The translations under genes and the position numbers were made by a program. Source: Roseateles_C aquae (GTDB lineage: Bacteria > Pseudomonadota > Gammaproteobacteria > Burkholderiales > Burkholderiaceae_C). From it: a stretch of DNA of 64,000 nucleotides. Shown here piece after piece: positions 50,161 through 61,100 of this stretch (positions within the stretch are counted from its first letter, which is position 1; each line of letters begins with the position of its first letter). The notes below the pieces were generated by a model. It ran no database searches, had not been told where the DNA came from, and was given only the letters and a program-made list of their open reading frames with translations. The stretch spans positions 230,192-294,191 of the forward strand of contig NZ_JAVXZY010000007.1 of NCBI RefSeq assembly GCF_032337115.1. Direction: 5' to 3'.

Positions 50161-52272
50161 ATGAGCATGGCCCGCCCAGCCTTCGCCCGCTGCTGTGCAC
50201 CCGCCTCGCCGTTGGCGGGCGCGCGGCTGCGCCTTGCGCCGCTGCTGCTCGGGCTCGTCTTGCAGGGCTGTTCACCGCCCCCCGAGAGCAAGGCGCCGAC
50301 GGCGGCCTCGGCCGTGCTGCCGGCTCAGCCCCGTGACCAGGCCTTGTGGGTAGAGCTGGAAAAGATCGAGCGGCTGCTCTCAGCCAAACCAGAGGAAAGC
50401 GAACAGCAGCTCCGCGAGCTGCAGGAACGCAGCCGCCCGGGCAGCGAAGAGCGCTTGGAAATCCTTGGCTTGCGGCTGAGCGCGGCGGCTCAGTCGCGCG
50501 AGCAGGAGCGTTTTCAGACCCTGCTGAAGCAGTTGCAGGACTGGCCGGCCAACACGCTGCGCCCGGCCGCTCGCCTGGTTGCCAGCTGCGCACAGGCGCG
50601 GCTGCTCAAGTACCAGGCCGATTTGCGCGCCGCGGCGCGCATGCTGGCCGATCTGCCGAGCTTTAGCGAGGCCACCGTGCCGTTGCTGCCGCTGCTGCGT
50701 GCCTACAACCTGCTGAGCACGTTGCAGGCCGATATGGGCAATGTCGACGAGGCGATCGAGAACGGACTGCGCGCCGAGCGACTGGCCGAGCGCAGCGGCG
50801 CCTTGTGGCGCCATGCCGACGCGCTCAACGCCCTGGCCTGGTTTTATCAACGGGCCGACCAGCTGGAACGGGCCCAGCAGCTGAGCAATGAAGCGCTGGC
50901 CGAAGCGCTGCGCGATGCGGGCCCGATGCTGCTGTACTCGGTCTACAACAGCCGCGCCATCCTGTTTTCCGACGAGCCCGATAAACGTATCGCCCAGGAG
51001 GCCTACGAGGCAGCGATGAACTATGCCCGCCAATCGGGCGGCGTTGGCGTGCTGGCGCTGGCGCTGGGCAATACGGCCGACTTTCATTTGCGCCTGGGCA
51101 ATCCGGCCAAGGCCCTGCAGTACGCCGCCCAGGCCTTGCCGCTGGCTCGCCAGGCCAAGGACATTGCCTCGGAGATCCTGGCCCTGCACAACCAGGGCAT
51201 TGCCAAGATTGCGCTGAAGCGGGTTGAGGAGGGCAAGCAGGATGTGCGTCGCGCCATTGCCATGGACGAGCAGCAAGGCGCATTGCGCTACGCCGCCGAT
51301 GGCTGGGAAGAGCTGGGTCAGTACCTGGAAAAGGCAGGCGACTATGCCGGCGCCATCGAGGCCGATCTGCAATACCGGGCGCTGATCGATCGCGTGCTGC
51401 GCGACGAGACGCGCAAGACCGTGCTCGAAGCCCAGGAGCGTTATGACGACGAGCGCCGTGCCAAGGAAATCGATCTGCTCAACCGCGGCAACAGCTTGAA
51501 GGCCGAACAGATCCGGGCCCGCGATCTGGCCTTGAAGCTGTGGCTGGCTCTGGGCGGCTGCATCATCCTGTCGGCGACGCTGCTGGCCATGGCCTACCGG
51601 CGCATCCGTCGTACCAATCTGGCACTGGCCAGCAGCAATGAGTCGCTGAAGCTGCAGAGCGAGCGCGACCCGCTCACCGGTCTGGCCAACCGACGCTTCT
51701 TCCAGACCGCGATACGCCGGCTGGCCGACAGCGGCCGATTGCGCGGCACCATGTTCCTGATCGATATCGACCACTTCAAGCGCATCAACGATCAGTACGG
51801 CCATGCGGCCGGCGACACCGTGCTGGTCGAGGTCTCGCGGCGGCTGCGCACAACGCTGCGCGAGCATGACCTGATCGTCCGCTGGGGTGGTGAGGAATTC
51901 CTGATCGTCATCGGTGCCGAGGAGGCCGACTATGCGGCCCAGCTGGCCAAGCGCCTGCTAGAGCAGATCAGCAGCCCCGAGATCCGCCATGGCGAGCAGG
52001 TCATTCCGGTCAGCGCGTCCATCGGCTACGCCAGCTTCCCGCTGCCGCCGCACGGCATCGATGTGCAGTGGGAGCGCGCCATCGATGTGGTGGACACCTT
52101 GATGTACATCGCCAAGGCCCACGGCCGCAACAAGGCCTATGGCCTGGAACGCAGCGAGGCGCGCAGCGAGGCCGAGCTGCTGGCCCTGACCGAGCGGATG
52201 GAAAGCGCCTGGCATGAGGGTCAGGTCGTGCTGGCCTCGGTGCAGGGCCCGCCGCTGGGCGGGAGCTTCTGA
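50161..52272 (+). CDS. TPR-TM-GGDEF diguanylate cyclase, paralogue 1
   Basis: 703 aa. Lipoprotein-like signal (LLGLVLQGCSPPP) and a ~400-residue helical TPR region in the periplasm (AYNLLSTLQADMGNVDEAIENGLRAERL), one transmembrane helix ~455-475 (LWLALGGCIILSATLLAMAY), a coiled coil, then GGDEF: SERDPLTGLANRRFFQTA, LIDIDHFKRINDQYGHAAGD, GGEEF with the I-site REHD five residues before it. Periplasmic TPRs probably sense a ligand/partner and tune c-di-GMP output. The stop overlaps the next start (TGATG). Confidence 0.9.
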   Translation: MSMARPAFARCCAPASPLAGARLRLAPLLLGLVLQGCSPPPESKAPTAASAVLPAQPRDQALWVELEKIERLLSAKPEESEQQLRELQERSRPGSEERLEILGLRLSAAAQSREQERFQTLLKQLQDWPANTLRPAARLVASCAQARLLKYQADLRAAARMLADLPSFSEATVPLLPLLRAYNLLSTLQADMGNVDEAIENGLRAERLAERSGALWRHADALNALAWFYQRADQLERAQQLSNEALAEALRDAGPMLLYSVYNSRAILFSDEPDKRIAQEAYEAAMNYARQSGGVGVLALALGNTADFHLRLGNPAKALQYAAQALPLARQAKDIASEILALHNQGIAKIALKRVEEGKQDVRRAIAMDEQQGALRYAADGWEELGQYLEKAGDYAGAIEADLQYRALIDRVLRDETRKTVLEAQERYDDERRAKEIDLLNRGNSLKAEQIRARDLALKLWLALGGCIILSATLLAMAYRRIRRTNLALASSNESLKLQSERDPLTGLANRRFFQTAIRRLADSGRLRGTMFLIDIDHFKRINDQYGHAAGDTVLVEVSRRLRTTLREHDLIVRWGGEEFLIVIGAEEADYAAQLAKRLLEQISSPEIRHGEQVIPVSASIGYASFPLPPHGIDVQWERAIDVVDTLMYIAKAHGRNKAYGLERSEARSEAELLALTERMESAWHEGQVVLASVQGPPLGGSF

Positions 52273-54302
52273 TGCGGCCCCAGTTGCGCGCCAGCCTGGG
52301 TGTGCTGATGCTGGCCGGCTTGGCCCTGCTGCTGCTGCCCGCTGTGCATGCAGCGCCGGCCGATCTTGATGCCGAACTGCAGCAGCTGATGCGCCTGGGC
52401 TACGACAAGCCCGAGGCCGCGCTCGAACGCCTGCATCTGCTGCAGCGCCAGGCCAGCAGTGCCGAGCAACGTGCGCTCCTGCGGATGACCGAGGCGCGCC
52501 TGCTGGCCCAGTCGGGCGAGGCCAGCACGGCACAGCAAATCATCGATACCTTGCGCGAGCAGTTCGGCCCGCAGCCCACGCTGCAAGACCGACTCGAGCT
52601 GCTGCGCGCCGAGATTGCCGATCGCCAGGGGCAGAGCGAGCAGGCCTTTTCGGCCGCCCAACGTGCACTTGATGGCCTGGGAGGTGCCTGCGACGCGATC
52701 GAATCGATCGAGCAATTGCCGCGCGGCTGCGATTTCCGCAGTGCCTGGGCGGCGCTGCGCATCATCGAGCGCACCCACCTGGCCCGCGGCGCCTACGCGC
52801 TGGCCGAGGTGGCCGCCAAACAGGCGCTGGAGCTGGCGCAGGCCGGCCATGACGTCTATGCCTCGGCCATGAGCATGGGGGCGCTCGCCCTGATTCAGGA
52901 ACAGCGCGAGCAGCCCGAGCTGGCCCGGCGCTGGCTGACCCAGGCGCTGCAGACCGCGCAGGGCGATGCGCTGATCCTCTCGCGCATCAAGACCTATCAG
53001 GCCACCGTCGAAGGCCGGCGCGGGAACGCGGTGGGCCAGACGGACGCACTGCTGGAAGCACTCAAGCTGGCCCGCGAGGCCGACGCGCCGCATCTATTGG
53101 CCCAGGTACAGGCCAATCTGACCGATTCCTATCTGAAGCAGAACGAAGCCAAGCGCGCCCTGCAGCTGGCCGAGCAGGCCTTGCCGGTGCTGCAGCGCTT
53201 CAAGGACGTCCGCAGCGAACGGGTGGTTCGCCACAATATGGCGCTGGCCCATCTGAAGCTGCAGCAGTTTGATCAGGCGCGGGCTCAGTTGGCCGAAGTC
53301 GAGCGCCTGCGCCGCGGCCAGCTTGAGCCGACCACGCGGATCCGCGAGCTGCGCGAACTGACCGAGGCCTGGGCCGCCGCCGGCCAGCCGCGCGAAGCGA
53401 TCCGCATCTTCCACGAGGAACGCGCGCTGACCGAGAAAGTTCATGCCCGCGACCGCGAAGCCTCGCTGCAGCAGCTCAAGGTCAAGTTCGACACCGAGCG
53501 CAAGCAGCGCGACCTCAAGCTGCTCAATGGCGACAAGGTGCTGAAGGAGCAGCAGCTGGCCAATCGCAACCTGGCCCAGCAGGTCGGCATGGCGGTGGCA
53601 GGCCTGCTGGGGCTATCGCTGATCCTGGTCGTCGTGATGCTGCGCCGGGTGCGCGAAGCCAATCGCCGGCTCAAGGCCAACCAGAAGCTGCTGCGCGAGC
53701 AGAGCGAACGCGACCCGCTGACCGATCTGGCCAACCGCCGCCATTTCCTGGCCGTGATGGAGCGCCATGCCAAGGAGGTGTTCAACGGCGCACTGCTGAT
53801 GGTTGACATCGACCACTTCAAGCATGTCAACGATGAGCATGGCCACGCCGCCGGCGATGCGGTGATCTGTGAGGTGGCGCGGCGCATCAGCCTGGCGGTG
53901 CGCAGCGAAGACCTGGTCGTGCGCTGGGGCGGTGAGGAATTCCTGGTCTTCGTGCCCGGCATGGCCCAGGCCCAGCTGGTGGCGCTGGCCGAGCGCATCC
54001 TGTTCAGCGTCGGCGCGACGCCGGTGGCGACCGAGAACGGGCCCTTGCGCGTCACCGTGTCGATAGGTTTTGCCCATTTCCCGCTACCGCCGGTGCGCCT
54101 GGACCTGCACTGGGAACGCGCCGTCAACTGGGCCGATATGGTGCTCTACACGGCCAAGGCCCAGGGCCGCAACCGCGCCGTCGGCATCACCACGGTCGAC
54201 GCTGCCGATGCCGACGCCCTGCTGCAAATCGAAGCCGATTTCGATGCTGCCTGTTCGTCCGAGCGGGTGCAGCTGTGCACGGTGGTCGGGCCGACGGCCT
54301 GA
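52272..54302 (+). CDS. TPR-TM-GGDEF diguanylate cyclase, paralogue 2
   Basis: 676 aa with the same order: Sec signal (LGVLMLAGLALLLLPAVHA), TPR-like helical pairs, transmembrane helix ~440-460 (VGMAVAGLLGLSLILVVVML), coiled coil, GGDEF (SERDPLTDLANRRHFLAV, VDIDHFKHVNDEHGHAAGD, I-site RSED, GGEEF). It is a tandem duplicate of the preceding gene, but the first has a lipobox. Start at 52272 is fixed by the TGATG overlap. Confidence 0.9.
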   Translation: MRPQLRASLGVLMLAGLALLLLPAVHAAPADLDAELQQLMRLGYDKPEAALERLHLLQRQASSAEQRALLRMTEARLLAQSGEASTAQQIIDTLREQFGPQPTLQDRLELLRAEIADRQGQSEQAFSAAQRALDGLGGACDAIESIEQLPRGCDFRSAWAALRIIERTHLARGAYALAEVAAKQALELAQAGHDVYASAMSMGALALIQEQREQPELARRWLTQALQTAQGDALILSRIKTYQATVEGRRGNAVGQTDALLEALKLAREADAPHLLAQVQANLTDSYLKQNEAKRALQLAEQALPVLQRFKDVRSERVVRHNMALAHLKLQQFDQARAQLAEVERLRRGQLEPTTRIRELRELTEAWAAAGQPREAIRIFHEERALTEKVHARDREASLQQLKVKFDTERKQRDLKLLNGDKVLKEQQLANRNLAQQVGMAVAGLLGLSLILVVVMLRRVREANRRLKANQKLLREQSERDPLTDLANRRHFLAVMERHAKEVFNGALLMVDIDHFKHVNDEHGHAAGDAVICEVARRISLAVRSEDLVVRWGGEEFLVFVPGMAQAQLVALAERILFSVGATPVATENGPLRVTVSIGFAHFPLPPVRLDLHWERAVNWADMVLYTAKAQGRNRAVGITTVDAADADALLQIEADFDAACSSERVQLCTVVGPTA

Positions 54303-54619
54303 GTGACGCCAGCGGCCGGCTGGCGTGCGGTAGGGGCTCGCCAATTCGAGTCCGATCTAAGAGCCCTGCCGCCAACCTGGGCGTCAATCCGAAGTGAGCG
54401 CCTCCGATGAAACCACGCGGCGCGAGTCTTGGTGCCTCAATTCCTGTTGCAGGATGCAGTCAATTTTGGAGCGAAAATAACTTCTCAAGCGCATTGCCAT
54501 CTACAGAATATTTACGTTAGCATCGCGCCCGGACGCCGTGGCAGATATCGAAAAGCTGCGCACCGGAATCAGCCGGTATGTGGCGCCACTGCGCTGGTTC
54601 GGTAACGGGAGGGGAAAAC
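54303..54619. other. 317-bp gap with terminator-like hairpin and promoter region
   Basis: No supported gene. A hairpin at 54306-54326 follows the GGDEF stop. The right half (about 54460-54540) is AT-richer than its surroundings (AATAACTTCTCA, AGAATATTTACG) and probably holds the promoter of the PEP-CTERM gene. I see no clear sigma-54 -24/-12 match. Confidence 0.5.
54306..54326 (+). terminator. Hairpin after the second GGDEF gene
   Basis: ACGCCAGC and GCTGGCGT form an 8-bp stem with a 5-base loop, 4 bases past the stop. No T-run follows. Confidence 0.4.
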
Positions 54620-55456
54620 ATGAACGTGAAGAAGAGCTTCGTCATTGCGCTGGCGATGGTGGCCGGTGCAGGCGTGCAGGCTGCTACACAAGCGCAGCTA
54701 AGCCTGAGCGGCTTCAGCTATACCTTGAAAGACCTCAACCTTGCCGACGGACTTGCGCCGGCATTGAGCTTCACGGGTATTGCTGGAAGAAATCTTGATG
54801 TCTCTGAAGCGAAGCAACTCGGTTGGACCGTCGGTTCCATCCCAGTGCCGAATTCGCATATGGTGGTCTACGGCCCGGAGGAATCTCTCAGCGATTTTGC
54901 CTGGAGTGGCGTCGGTACTCTTTCCTCTACCAGGCAGCAAGCCCTTGCCTCAGTAGCGGCGCAAGCCGAAAACGCACCTGAGCTGGAGGTGCAAAGCAAT
55001 GTTGATGCCGGGAACAAGGCCGCCGCATCGGCATCATATTTCCAGTGGATCGTTCTGGGCGCTGGGACGCAGGCGACGTTCCGCATGCTCGTCAATGCCT
55101 CGATCAGCGGCGATGAGGCGATTGGCAGCATGCCGAATGGTCAATTCGGGCCTCACTCGAACGCTGGCGTGTCTGCAATGCTCATTGCAGGCCCGCTTCA
55201 GGCAACGACCGGTATGACTTCATTCAATGGATTCAGCATTGACAGCGAGGCCTACGAGCAAACGATAGACGGGCAATGGCTGACATTGACGATAAAGAAC
55301 ACCAGCAATGCCGAAAAGTCGCTCCCGCTATCAGTCAACGCGTCGGTATGGGCAAGCGATCACGTCGCTCCTGTCCCCGAGCCTGCCAGCTACGCGCTAA
55401 TGGCTCTGGGCCTGATCGGAGTGGCTGCTGCTTCGCGTCGCCGGCAGCAACGCTGA
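54620..55456 (+). CDS. PEP-CTERM sorting domain protein
   Basis: 278 aa with signal peptide (VIALAMVAGAGVQA) and C-terminal sorting signal: VPEPASYALMALGLIGVAAA then RRRQQR. GGGAGGGG lies upstream of ATG 54620. The middle ~210 residues are Ser/Ala/Gly-rich beta sequence without a recognised domain. PEP-CTERM proteins are processed by exosortase and often belong to extracellular matrix or surface layers; no exosortase gene is in the window. The codon use is somewhat less GC-biased than its neighbours. Confidence 0.9.
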   Translation: MNVKKSFVIALAMVAGAGVQAATQAQLSLSGFSYTLKDLNLADGLAPALSFTGIAGRNLDVSEAKQLGWTVGSIPVPNSHMVVYGPEESLSDFAWSGVGTLSSTRQQALASVAAQAENAPELEVQSNVDAGNKAAASASYFQWIVLGAGTQATFRMLVNASISGDEAIGSMPNGQFGPHSNAGVSAMLIAGPLQATTGMTSFNGFSIDSEAYEQTIDGQWLTLTIKNTSNAEKSLPLSVNASVWASDHVAPVPEPASYALMALGLIGVAAASRRRQQR

Positions 55457-55646
55457 TACGCCGCGGTTGAGGCGCAAGACCTGACCCGACGAAATTGCGC
55501 CGCTGCGCTGAACGACATCGGCGGCCGGCGCGTTTTAGTCAGCGAGCTGTACGGGGCCCCGGTTCTATACTGAGCCGCCACAGCCCTTTGCCAGCGCCCA
55601 TGCCCCTCGCCTGCCCCCGCCCGCAGCGTTCTGCGCTCGTCCACGC

Positions 55647-57356
55647 ATGACGGCGGCCTGGCTGCAGCGCTGGCGGGCCTATGCCGGCGAATTCCTGCAT
55701 GAGGACCTGCTCGCTGCCTTTGTCGTCAGCGTGCTGCTGATTCCGCAAAGCCTGGCCTACGCGATGCTGGCCGGCCTGCCGGCGCAGACCGGCATGTATG
55801 CCAGCCTGCTGCCGCTGCTGCTCTATGCCTTGCTGGGCTCCAGCCCCTATCTGGGCATTGGGCCGGTGGCGGTGCTGGCGCTGATGATTGCGCAGACCTT
55901 GGGCCAGGCGCCCGCCGGCGTCAGCCCCGGGGAAGCAGCGCTGGTACTGGCGGCCGAGGTCGGGTTGATTCTGGCGGCGGCGGCGGCGCTGCGGCTGGAT
56001 GCGCTGGCCGCCCTGCTCAGCGTGCCGGTGCTGCATGGCTTCGAGACCGGCGCCACCCTGTCGATCGCGGCGGCGCAGCTGCCGGTGTTGCTGGGCAGCC
56101 CGGCCAGCGGTTTTGATCTGCCCTCGCTGCTGGGCAGCGCGATGGCCTCGGGCGGGCAATGGCATCGCTGGAGCGCCGCCTTTGGGGTCGGCGCCGTCTG
56201 CGTGCTGGTGTTCGGCCGCCAGGGACTGGCCGCGCTGCTGGGCCGCTGGATGGGGGAAGTGCGTGCGGCGCTGCTGCTGCGCCTGCTGCCACTCGTGCTG
56301 CTGCTGCTGGCCATGTCCGCCTCGCGGGGCCTGGACGCGGTCTCGGCCGGTGTGGCCGTGGTCGGCGAGCTGCCGCCGCTGCACCTGGGCCTGTCACTGC
56401 CGCGGCTCGATGCCGCGCTGTGGCAGGCGATGCTGCCCGGCGCCCTGCTGCTGGCGCTGATGGCCTATGTGACCAGTCTGGTGGTGTCGGAGTCGCTGGC
56501 GCGGCGGCGTGCCGAGCGGGTCGATGCGCGGCGCGAGTTGCTCGGCCTGGCCGGCGCCAATCTGGCCGCGGCGCTCAGCCTGGGCATGCCGGTGGCGGCG
56601 AGTTTCTCGCGCAGCGTGCTCTTGTACGACGCCGGCAGCCGCACCCGGATGAGCGGCGTCTTCATCGCCTTCGCGATGGGCCTGGCGATGTGGCTGCTGG
56701 CGCCGCTGCTGGCCTGGCTGCCCAAGGCGGTGCTGGCGGCAACGATTCTGGTCGCCGTGCTCAGCGGCCTGAAGTTCGCCCCCTTTGCCCAGGCCTGGCG
56801 CTACGCGCGGGCCGAGGCGGTGCTGATGGGGCTGGTGACGCTGCTGGTGCTGTTCTGGAGCGTCAGCGCGGCGCTGGGCCTGGGCGTGCTCGGTGCCATC
56901 GCCTTGCTGCTGCAGCGCACCGCCCGCCCGCATGTGGCACTGATCGGCCGCGTGCCGGGCACCGAGCATTACCGCAATATGGACCGCTACCAGGTTGAAT
57001 GCCTGCCCGGCGTGATGGGCTTGCGCATCGACGAGAGCCTGTTGTTCACCAACGCACGCAGCCTGACCGATGTGGTGCAGGCCTTGCTGGAACAGCAGCC
57101 AGACACCCGCCGGGTCGTGCTGCAGATGGCACCGGTCAATGCGGTGGATTTCAGCGGCCTGGAGGCCCTGCGCGATCTGCACGAGGCGTTGCGCCGCCAG
57201 GACATCCGGCTCGACCTCAGCGAGGTCAAGGGCCCGGTGCTGGACCGGCTCAAGGCCAGCGCCTGGCAGCACTGGTTCCGCGGCCAGCTCTTCCTCAGCC
57301 ACCACCAGGGCATGCTGGATGGCAGCCGCGTGGCCAGCGATTGGGTCAGCCCCTGA
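55647..57356 (+). CDS. SulP family anion transporter with STAS domain
   Basis: 569 aa. About 10-12 transmembrane helices with the SulP signature AFVVSVLLIPQSLAYAMLAGLPAQTGMYASLLP, and a C-terminal STAS domain (~440-560: LRIDESLLFTNARSLTDVV, MAPVNAVDFSGLEALRDL). Members import sulfate, bicarbonate or dicarboxylates; specificity is not visible. Length fits the family. It converges with the LysE gene. Confidence 0.9.
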   Translation: MTAAWLQRWRAYAGEFLHEDLLAAFVVSVLLIPQSLAYAMLAGLPAQTGMYASLLPLLLYALLGSSPYLGIGPVAVLALMIAQTLGQAPAGVSPGEAALVLAAEVGLILAAAAALRLDALAALLSVPVLHGFETGATLSIAAAQLPVLLGSPASGFDLPSLLGSAMASGGQWHRWSAAFGVGAVCVLVFGRQGLAALLGRWMGEVRAALLLRLLPLVLLLLAMSASRGLDAVSAGVAVVGELPPLHLGLSLPRLDAALWQAMLPGALLLALMAYVTSLVVSESLARRRAERVDARRELLGLAGANLAAALSLGMPVAASFSRSVLLYDAGSRTRMSGVFIAFAMGLAMWLLAPLLAWLPKAVLAATILVAVLSGLKFAPFAQAWRYARAEAVLMGLVTLLVLFWSVSAALGLGVLGAIALLLQRTARPHVALIGRVPGTEHYRNMDRYQVECLPGVMGLRIDESLLFTNARSLTDVVQALLEQQPDTRRVVLQMAPVNAVDFSGLEALRDLHEALRRQDIRLDLSEVKGPVLDRLKASAWQHWFRGQLFLSHHQGMLDGSRVASDWVSP

Positions 57357-57380
57357 GCCAGTCCCCGTCGCGGTCGCGGA

Positions 57381-58016
57381 TCAGCGCTCGGCCAGCGCCA
57401 GCTTCAGGCCAAAGCTGAGGAAGAGCGCGCCGATGGCGCGATTCAGCCAGGCGGCCAGCCGCGCGCTGGGGCGCAGCCGGGTGCTGGCCAGGGCCGTCGA
57501 CACGGCCAGGAAATGGCACCACAGCATGCCGTTGAAATCGAAGATCGCCCCGAGCACGATGAAGGCCAGCGGCTTGTTCGGGGCCTCGGGGCTGATGAAC
57601 TGCGGCACAAAGGCGAGGAAGAACAGCGCCACCTTGGGGTTGAGCAGATTGGTCATCAGCCCCTGCAGGAACAGCTGGCGCTGGCTGGCCGGCGCCGGCG
57701 CGGCCATCTCGGCAGCATCGTTGCCAGCGCCCCGCTTGAGCAGCATGCTGGCGCCGATATAAAGCAGGTAGGCCGCGCCGATGTATTTGACGACACTGAA
57801 CGCCGTTGCCGAGGTGGCCAGCAGCGCCGACAGGCCCAATGCCGCCGCCGCCACATGGATCAGGGTGCCGGCGCCGATACCCAGCGCCGCGGCCGAGCCG
57901 GCCCGCCAACCCTGGCTGGCGCTGCGGCTCATGATCAGCAGGGAATCCGGGCCGGGCGCGATATTCAGCAGCAGGCCGGAGGCAATGAAGAGCGGGAGGT
58001 CGTGGATGCCGAGCAT
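57381..58016 (-). CDS. LysE/RhtB family amino-acid exporter
   Basis: 211 aa with six hydrophobic helices; LLLNIAPGPDSLLIMSRSASQGWRAG, GIGAGTLIHVAAAALGLSALL and NLLNPKVALFFLAFVPQFI are RhtB/LysE hallmarks. It probably exports an amino acid or metabolite. No Shine-Dalgarno is clear before ATG 58016. It diverges from the histidine kinase gene. Confidence 0.92.
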   Translation of the reverse strand: MLGIHDLPLFIASGLLLNIAPGPDSLLIMSRSASQGWRAGSAAALGIGAGTLIHVAAAALGLSALLATSATAFSVVKYIGAAYLLYIGASMLLKRGAGNDAAEMAAPAPASQRQLFLQGLMTNLLNPKVALFFLAFVPQFISPEAPNKPLAFIVLGAIFDFNGMLWCHFLAVSTALASTRLRPSARLAAWLNRAIGALFLSFGLKLALAER

Positions 58017-58165
58017 GGGTCGCGGGCCGCGCGCAGCCCTCAATGAGCCTGAGGAGGCGAACCATTCTTTCACACCGGGTGGCTCGGCCCTCTGGTCTTG
58101 CGTCGCGCCACGCGCTACCCTGCACCCGGGGCAGGCTGGGGCTTGCCGAGGCGCCCGCCAAGCCA

Positions 58166-61100
58166 ATGCGTGAAGTGCACTCTCTGGGTCTGACCGCCGC
58201 CGCCACTGTTGCCGCGCTGCAGCGGCGCAGCCGCGTGTGTGGCCGTGTGCTGCGCACCGCATGGCGACTCGGCCTGGCGCTGCTGCTGACGCTGGCCTTG
58301 AACGGCACGGCCACTGCCGCCTATGTCGCCAGCCTGCGCTTCAACGCGCTGGGCACGGAACAGGGGCTGCCGGACAGCTCGGCGGTCACGATGCTGCAGG
58401 ACCGCCGCGGCCTGATGTGGATAGGCACGGCCAATGGCCTGGCCCGCTACGACGGCCGGCGTTTCAAGCATTTCGCGGCCGATCCCGATGATGAGCATGC
58501 GCTGGCCCATGCCTTGGTCAGCGCGCTGCTCGAGGACGAGAGCGAGCGCCTCTGGATCGGCACCTCGGCCGGGCTGCATCGCATGGATTTGCGCAGCGAA
58601 ACCCTGCAGCGCATACCCATGCCGGCCGACTGGTCGCCGCAGAACCGCCGCATCTTCGCCATGGTGAGAGTGGGGGCGCGGCTGTGGGTCGCGTGCCGCG
58701 GCGGCCTCTTGCGCTATGAGTTGAGCAGCGGGGCTTACGAGCTGGTGCTGGCCAGCGCCGATCCGCTCAATCCACTGCGGCTGGGTGCGATGGTGGCGGA
58801 CCGGCAGGGCGGCCTTTACATCAGCCAGGGCGCGCGGGTGCTGCACCTCAGCGCCCAGGGCCAGCAAGACCTGACCCTGGATCTGGCGCAAGGCCGGCCC
58901 GGCGAGGCGGTTGGCCTGACGATTCGTTCGATGCTGCTCGACGAGCAGGGCCGTCTCTGGCTGGGCACGGCGCTGGGGCTGCGTGCCTGGCAGCTCGGTG
59001 GTGCTGACGCAAAGCCCTTGGATGAGTTGCAGGCGCTGAAGCTGCCGCAGCAGGTCGTCTTTTCGCTGCTGCGCGACGAGGCCGGGTCGATCTGGGCGGC
59101 CTATGGCTCGGGCGGCGGCCTGTTGCGCCTGCGCGATCAGCCTGGGGGCGGCTGGGAGACCGAATTCTTTCGCCACCACGATGCCTTGCCGCACAGCCTG
59201 AGCGCCAGTTCGGTGGCCTCGCTCTATCAGGACAGCAGCGGTGTGCTCTGGATAGGCACCTGGGGCGGCGGCATCAGCCTGGCCGATCTGCGCAGCGGCG
59301 GCTTTCGCCAGTACCTGCATGTGTTGGACGACCCGGACAGCCTGTCCAGCGATGGCATCACCGCCGTGGCCCTGGACGGCAGCGAGCAGGCCTGGCTGGG
59401 CAGCTATGGCGGTGGGCTCAATCGCGTCAATCTGCGCAGCGGCAGTACCGAGCGCATCGCGCAGTCACAAAGCGGCGCCCGTCTGATCAAGACGCTGCTG
59501 CTCGAAGCGCCAGGCCGGCTGTGGATAGGCGGCGACGATGGCCTGCGCTTGTTCGACACCGTCCGGCGGCGTTCCGAGGTGATTGCCCTTGGCAATACCA
59601 GCCCGGCCGGGGCCTCGATCGCCGCGCTGCTGCACGATCGGCAGGGCGTGCTGTGGATCGCCAGTGCCGGCGGCCTGTACCGGCGTCTGCCCGACGGCCG
59701 CCTGCTGACCTATCGCGCCGTCGCCGGCCAGGCCGGGGCGCTGAGCCACGACACCGTCGACTGCCTGCTGGAAGACCATCACGGCCGGATCTGGGTCGGC
59801 ACCAAGGGCGGCCTGCACCTGTGGGACCCGGCGAGCGAAGGCTTTGTCCAGCCGCTGCAGCCCAGCGCCGAGCTGAAGAACCCGGCCGGCCTCAGCGTGT
59901 TCTCGCTGCGCGAAGATGCCAAGGGGCGGATCTGGCTGGGCACGGCGGTGGGCCTGTTCCAGCTACTACCGCAGGGCCAGGGCTGGCGTCTGCAGTCATG
60001 GCGACAGCTGCCCGGCATGCCCCGCGGCTGGGTCAACACGATGCAGGAAGACTTGCACGGTGCGCTGTGGCTGGGCCATGAGCAGGGTCTGGTTCATGTG
60101 CTGCCCGATCAAAGCAAGGTGCGCTTCTATCCGGGCCTGGGCGGCCATTTCGATGGCGGCTTCGGCTTCAACGCGACCGCCCGCGATGCCCATGGCCGGC
60201 TCTACTTCGGCAGCCAGGGCCTGCTTGCCTTCAAGCCCGATGAGCTGCGCGAAAGCCATGCCGCACCGCGTGTGCTGCTCAGCGATTTGCGCGTGTTCAA
60301 TCAATCGCTGCTGCCGAGCGAGGCGGCCAGCGAGGTGCAAGACCAGCGCAGCAGCGCACCGCTGAGCCTGCGGGCGGTCGGTATTGACGGCCTGCTGCAC
60401 CAGGCCCGGCAGGTTCGCCTGAGCCATCGCGAGACCATGGTCAGCTTCGAGTTCTCGGCGCTGCATTTCTACAGCGTCCGCCACAACCGCTATGCCTGGA
60501 AGCTGGAGGGCTTTGATACCGACTGGATCGAGGGCAAGCCCGGCGAAGGCCTGGCCACCTACACCAATCTGGACCCCGGCAGCTACCAGCTGCGCGCCCG
60601 CGCCGCCGGGCCCGATGGCAGCTGGAGCGGCGAGGATCTGGTGCTGGCCATCGAAGTGCTGCCGCCGTTCTGGCGGGCACTGTGGTTCCGTTTGCTGGCT
60701 GGCGTGGCGCTGCTGGCGGCGCTGGCAGCGCTGTACCGCTGGCGGCTGCGGCTGATGTGGCAGGCGCAGCGACGGCTGGAAAAAGAGGTGGCTGCGCGCA
60801 CCGCCGAGGCGGTGCAGGAAGCCGAGCATGCCGAGCGCCAGCGCCAGCAGGCCGAGGCTGCCCGGCACGACATCAGCCTGCTCAGCGAGATCGGCCGCGA
60901 GCTGACCGGCCTGCTCGATGGCGAGGCCATCCTCGAACTGCTCTACCGCCGCGTGCAGCAGCTGATGGAGGCCGACATCTTTGCCGTCGGCCTGCTGCGC
61001 GCCGAGGAAGGCGTGATCGCGTTCGACTACTGCATGCAGGGCGGCATGGCCTTCGAACCCTACCAGCGCGCCCTGGCCTCCGAGGAACAGCCGGCGGTGC

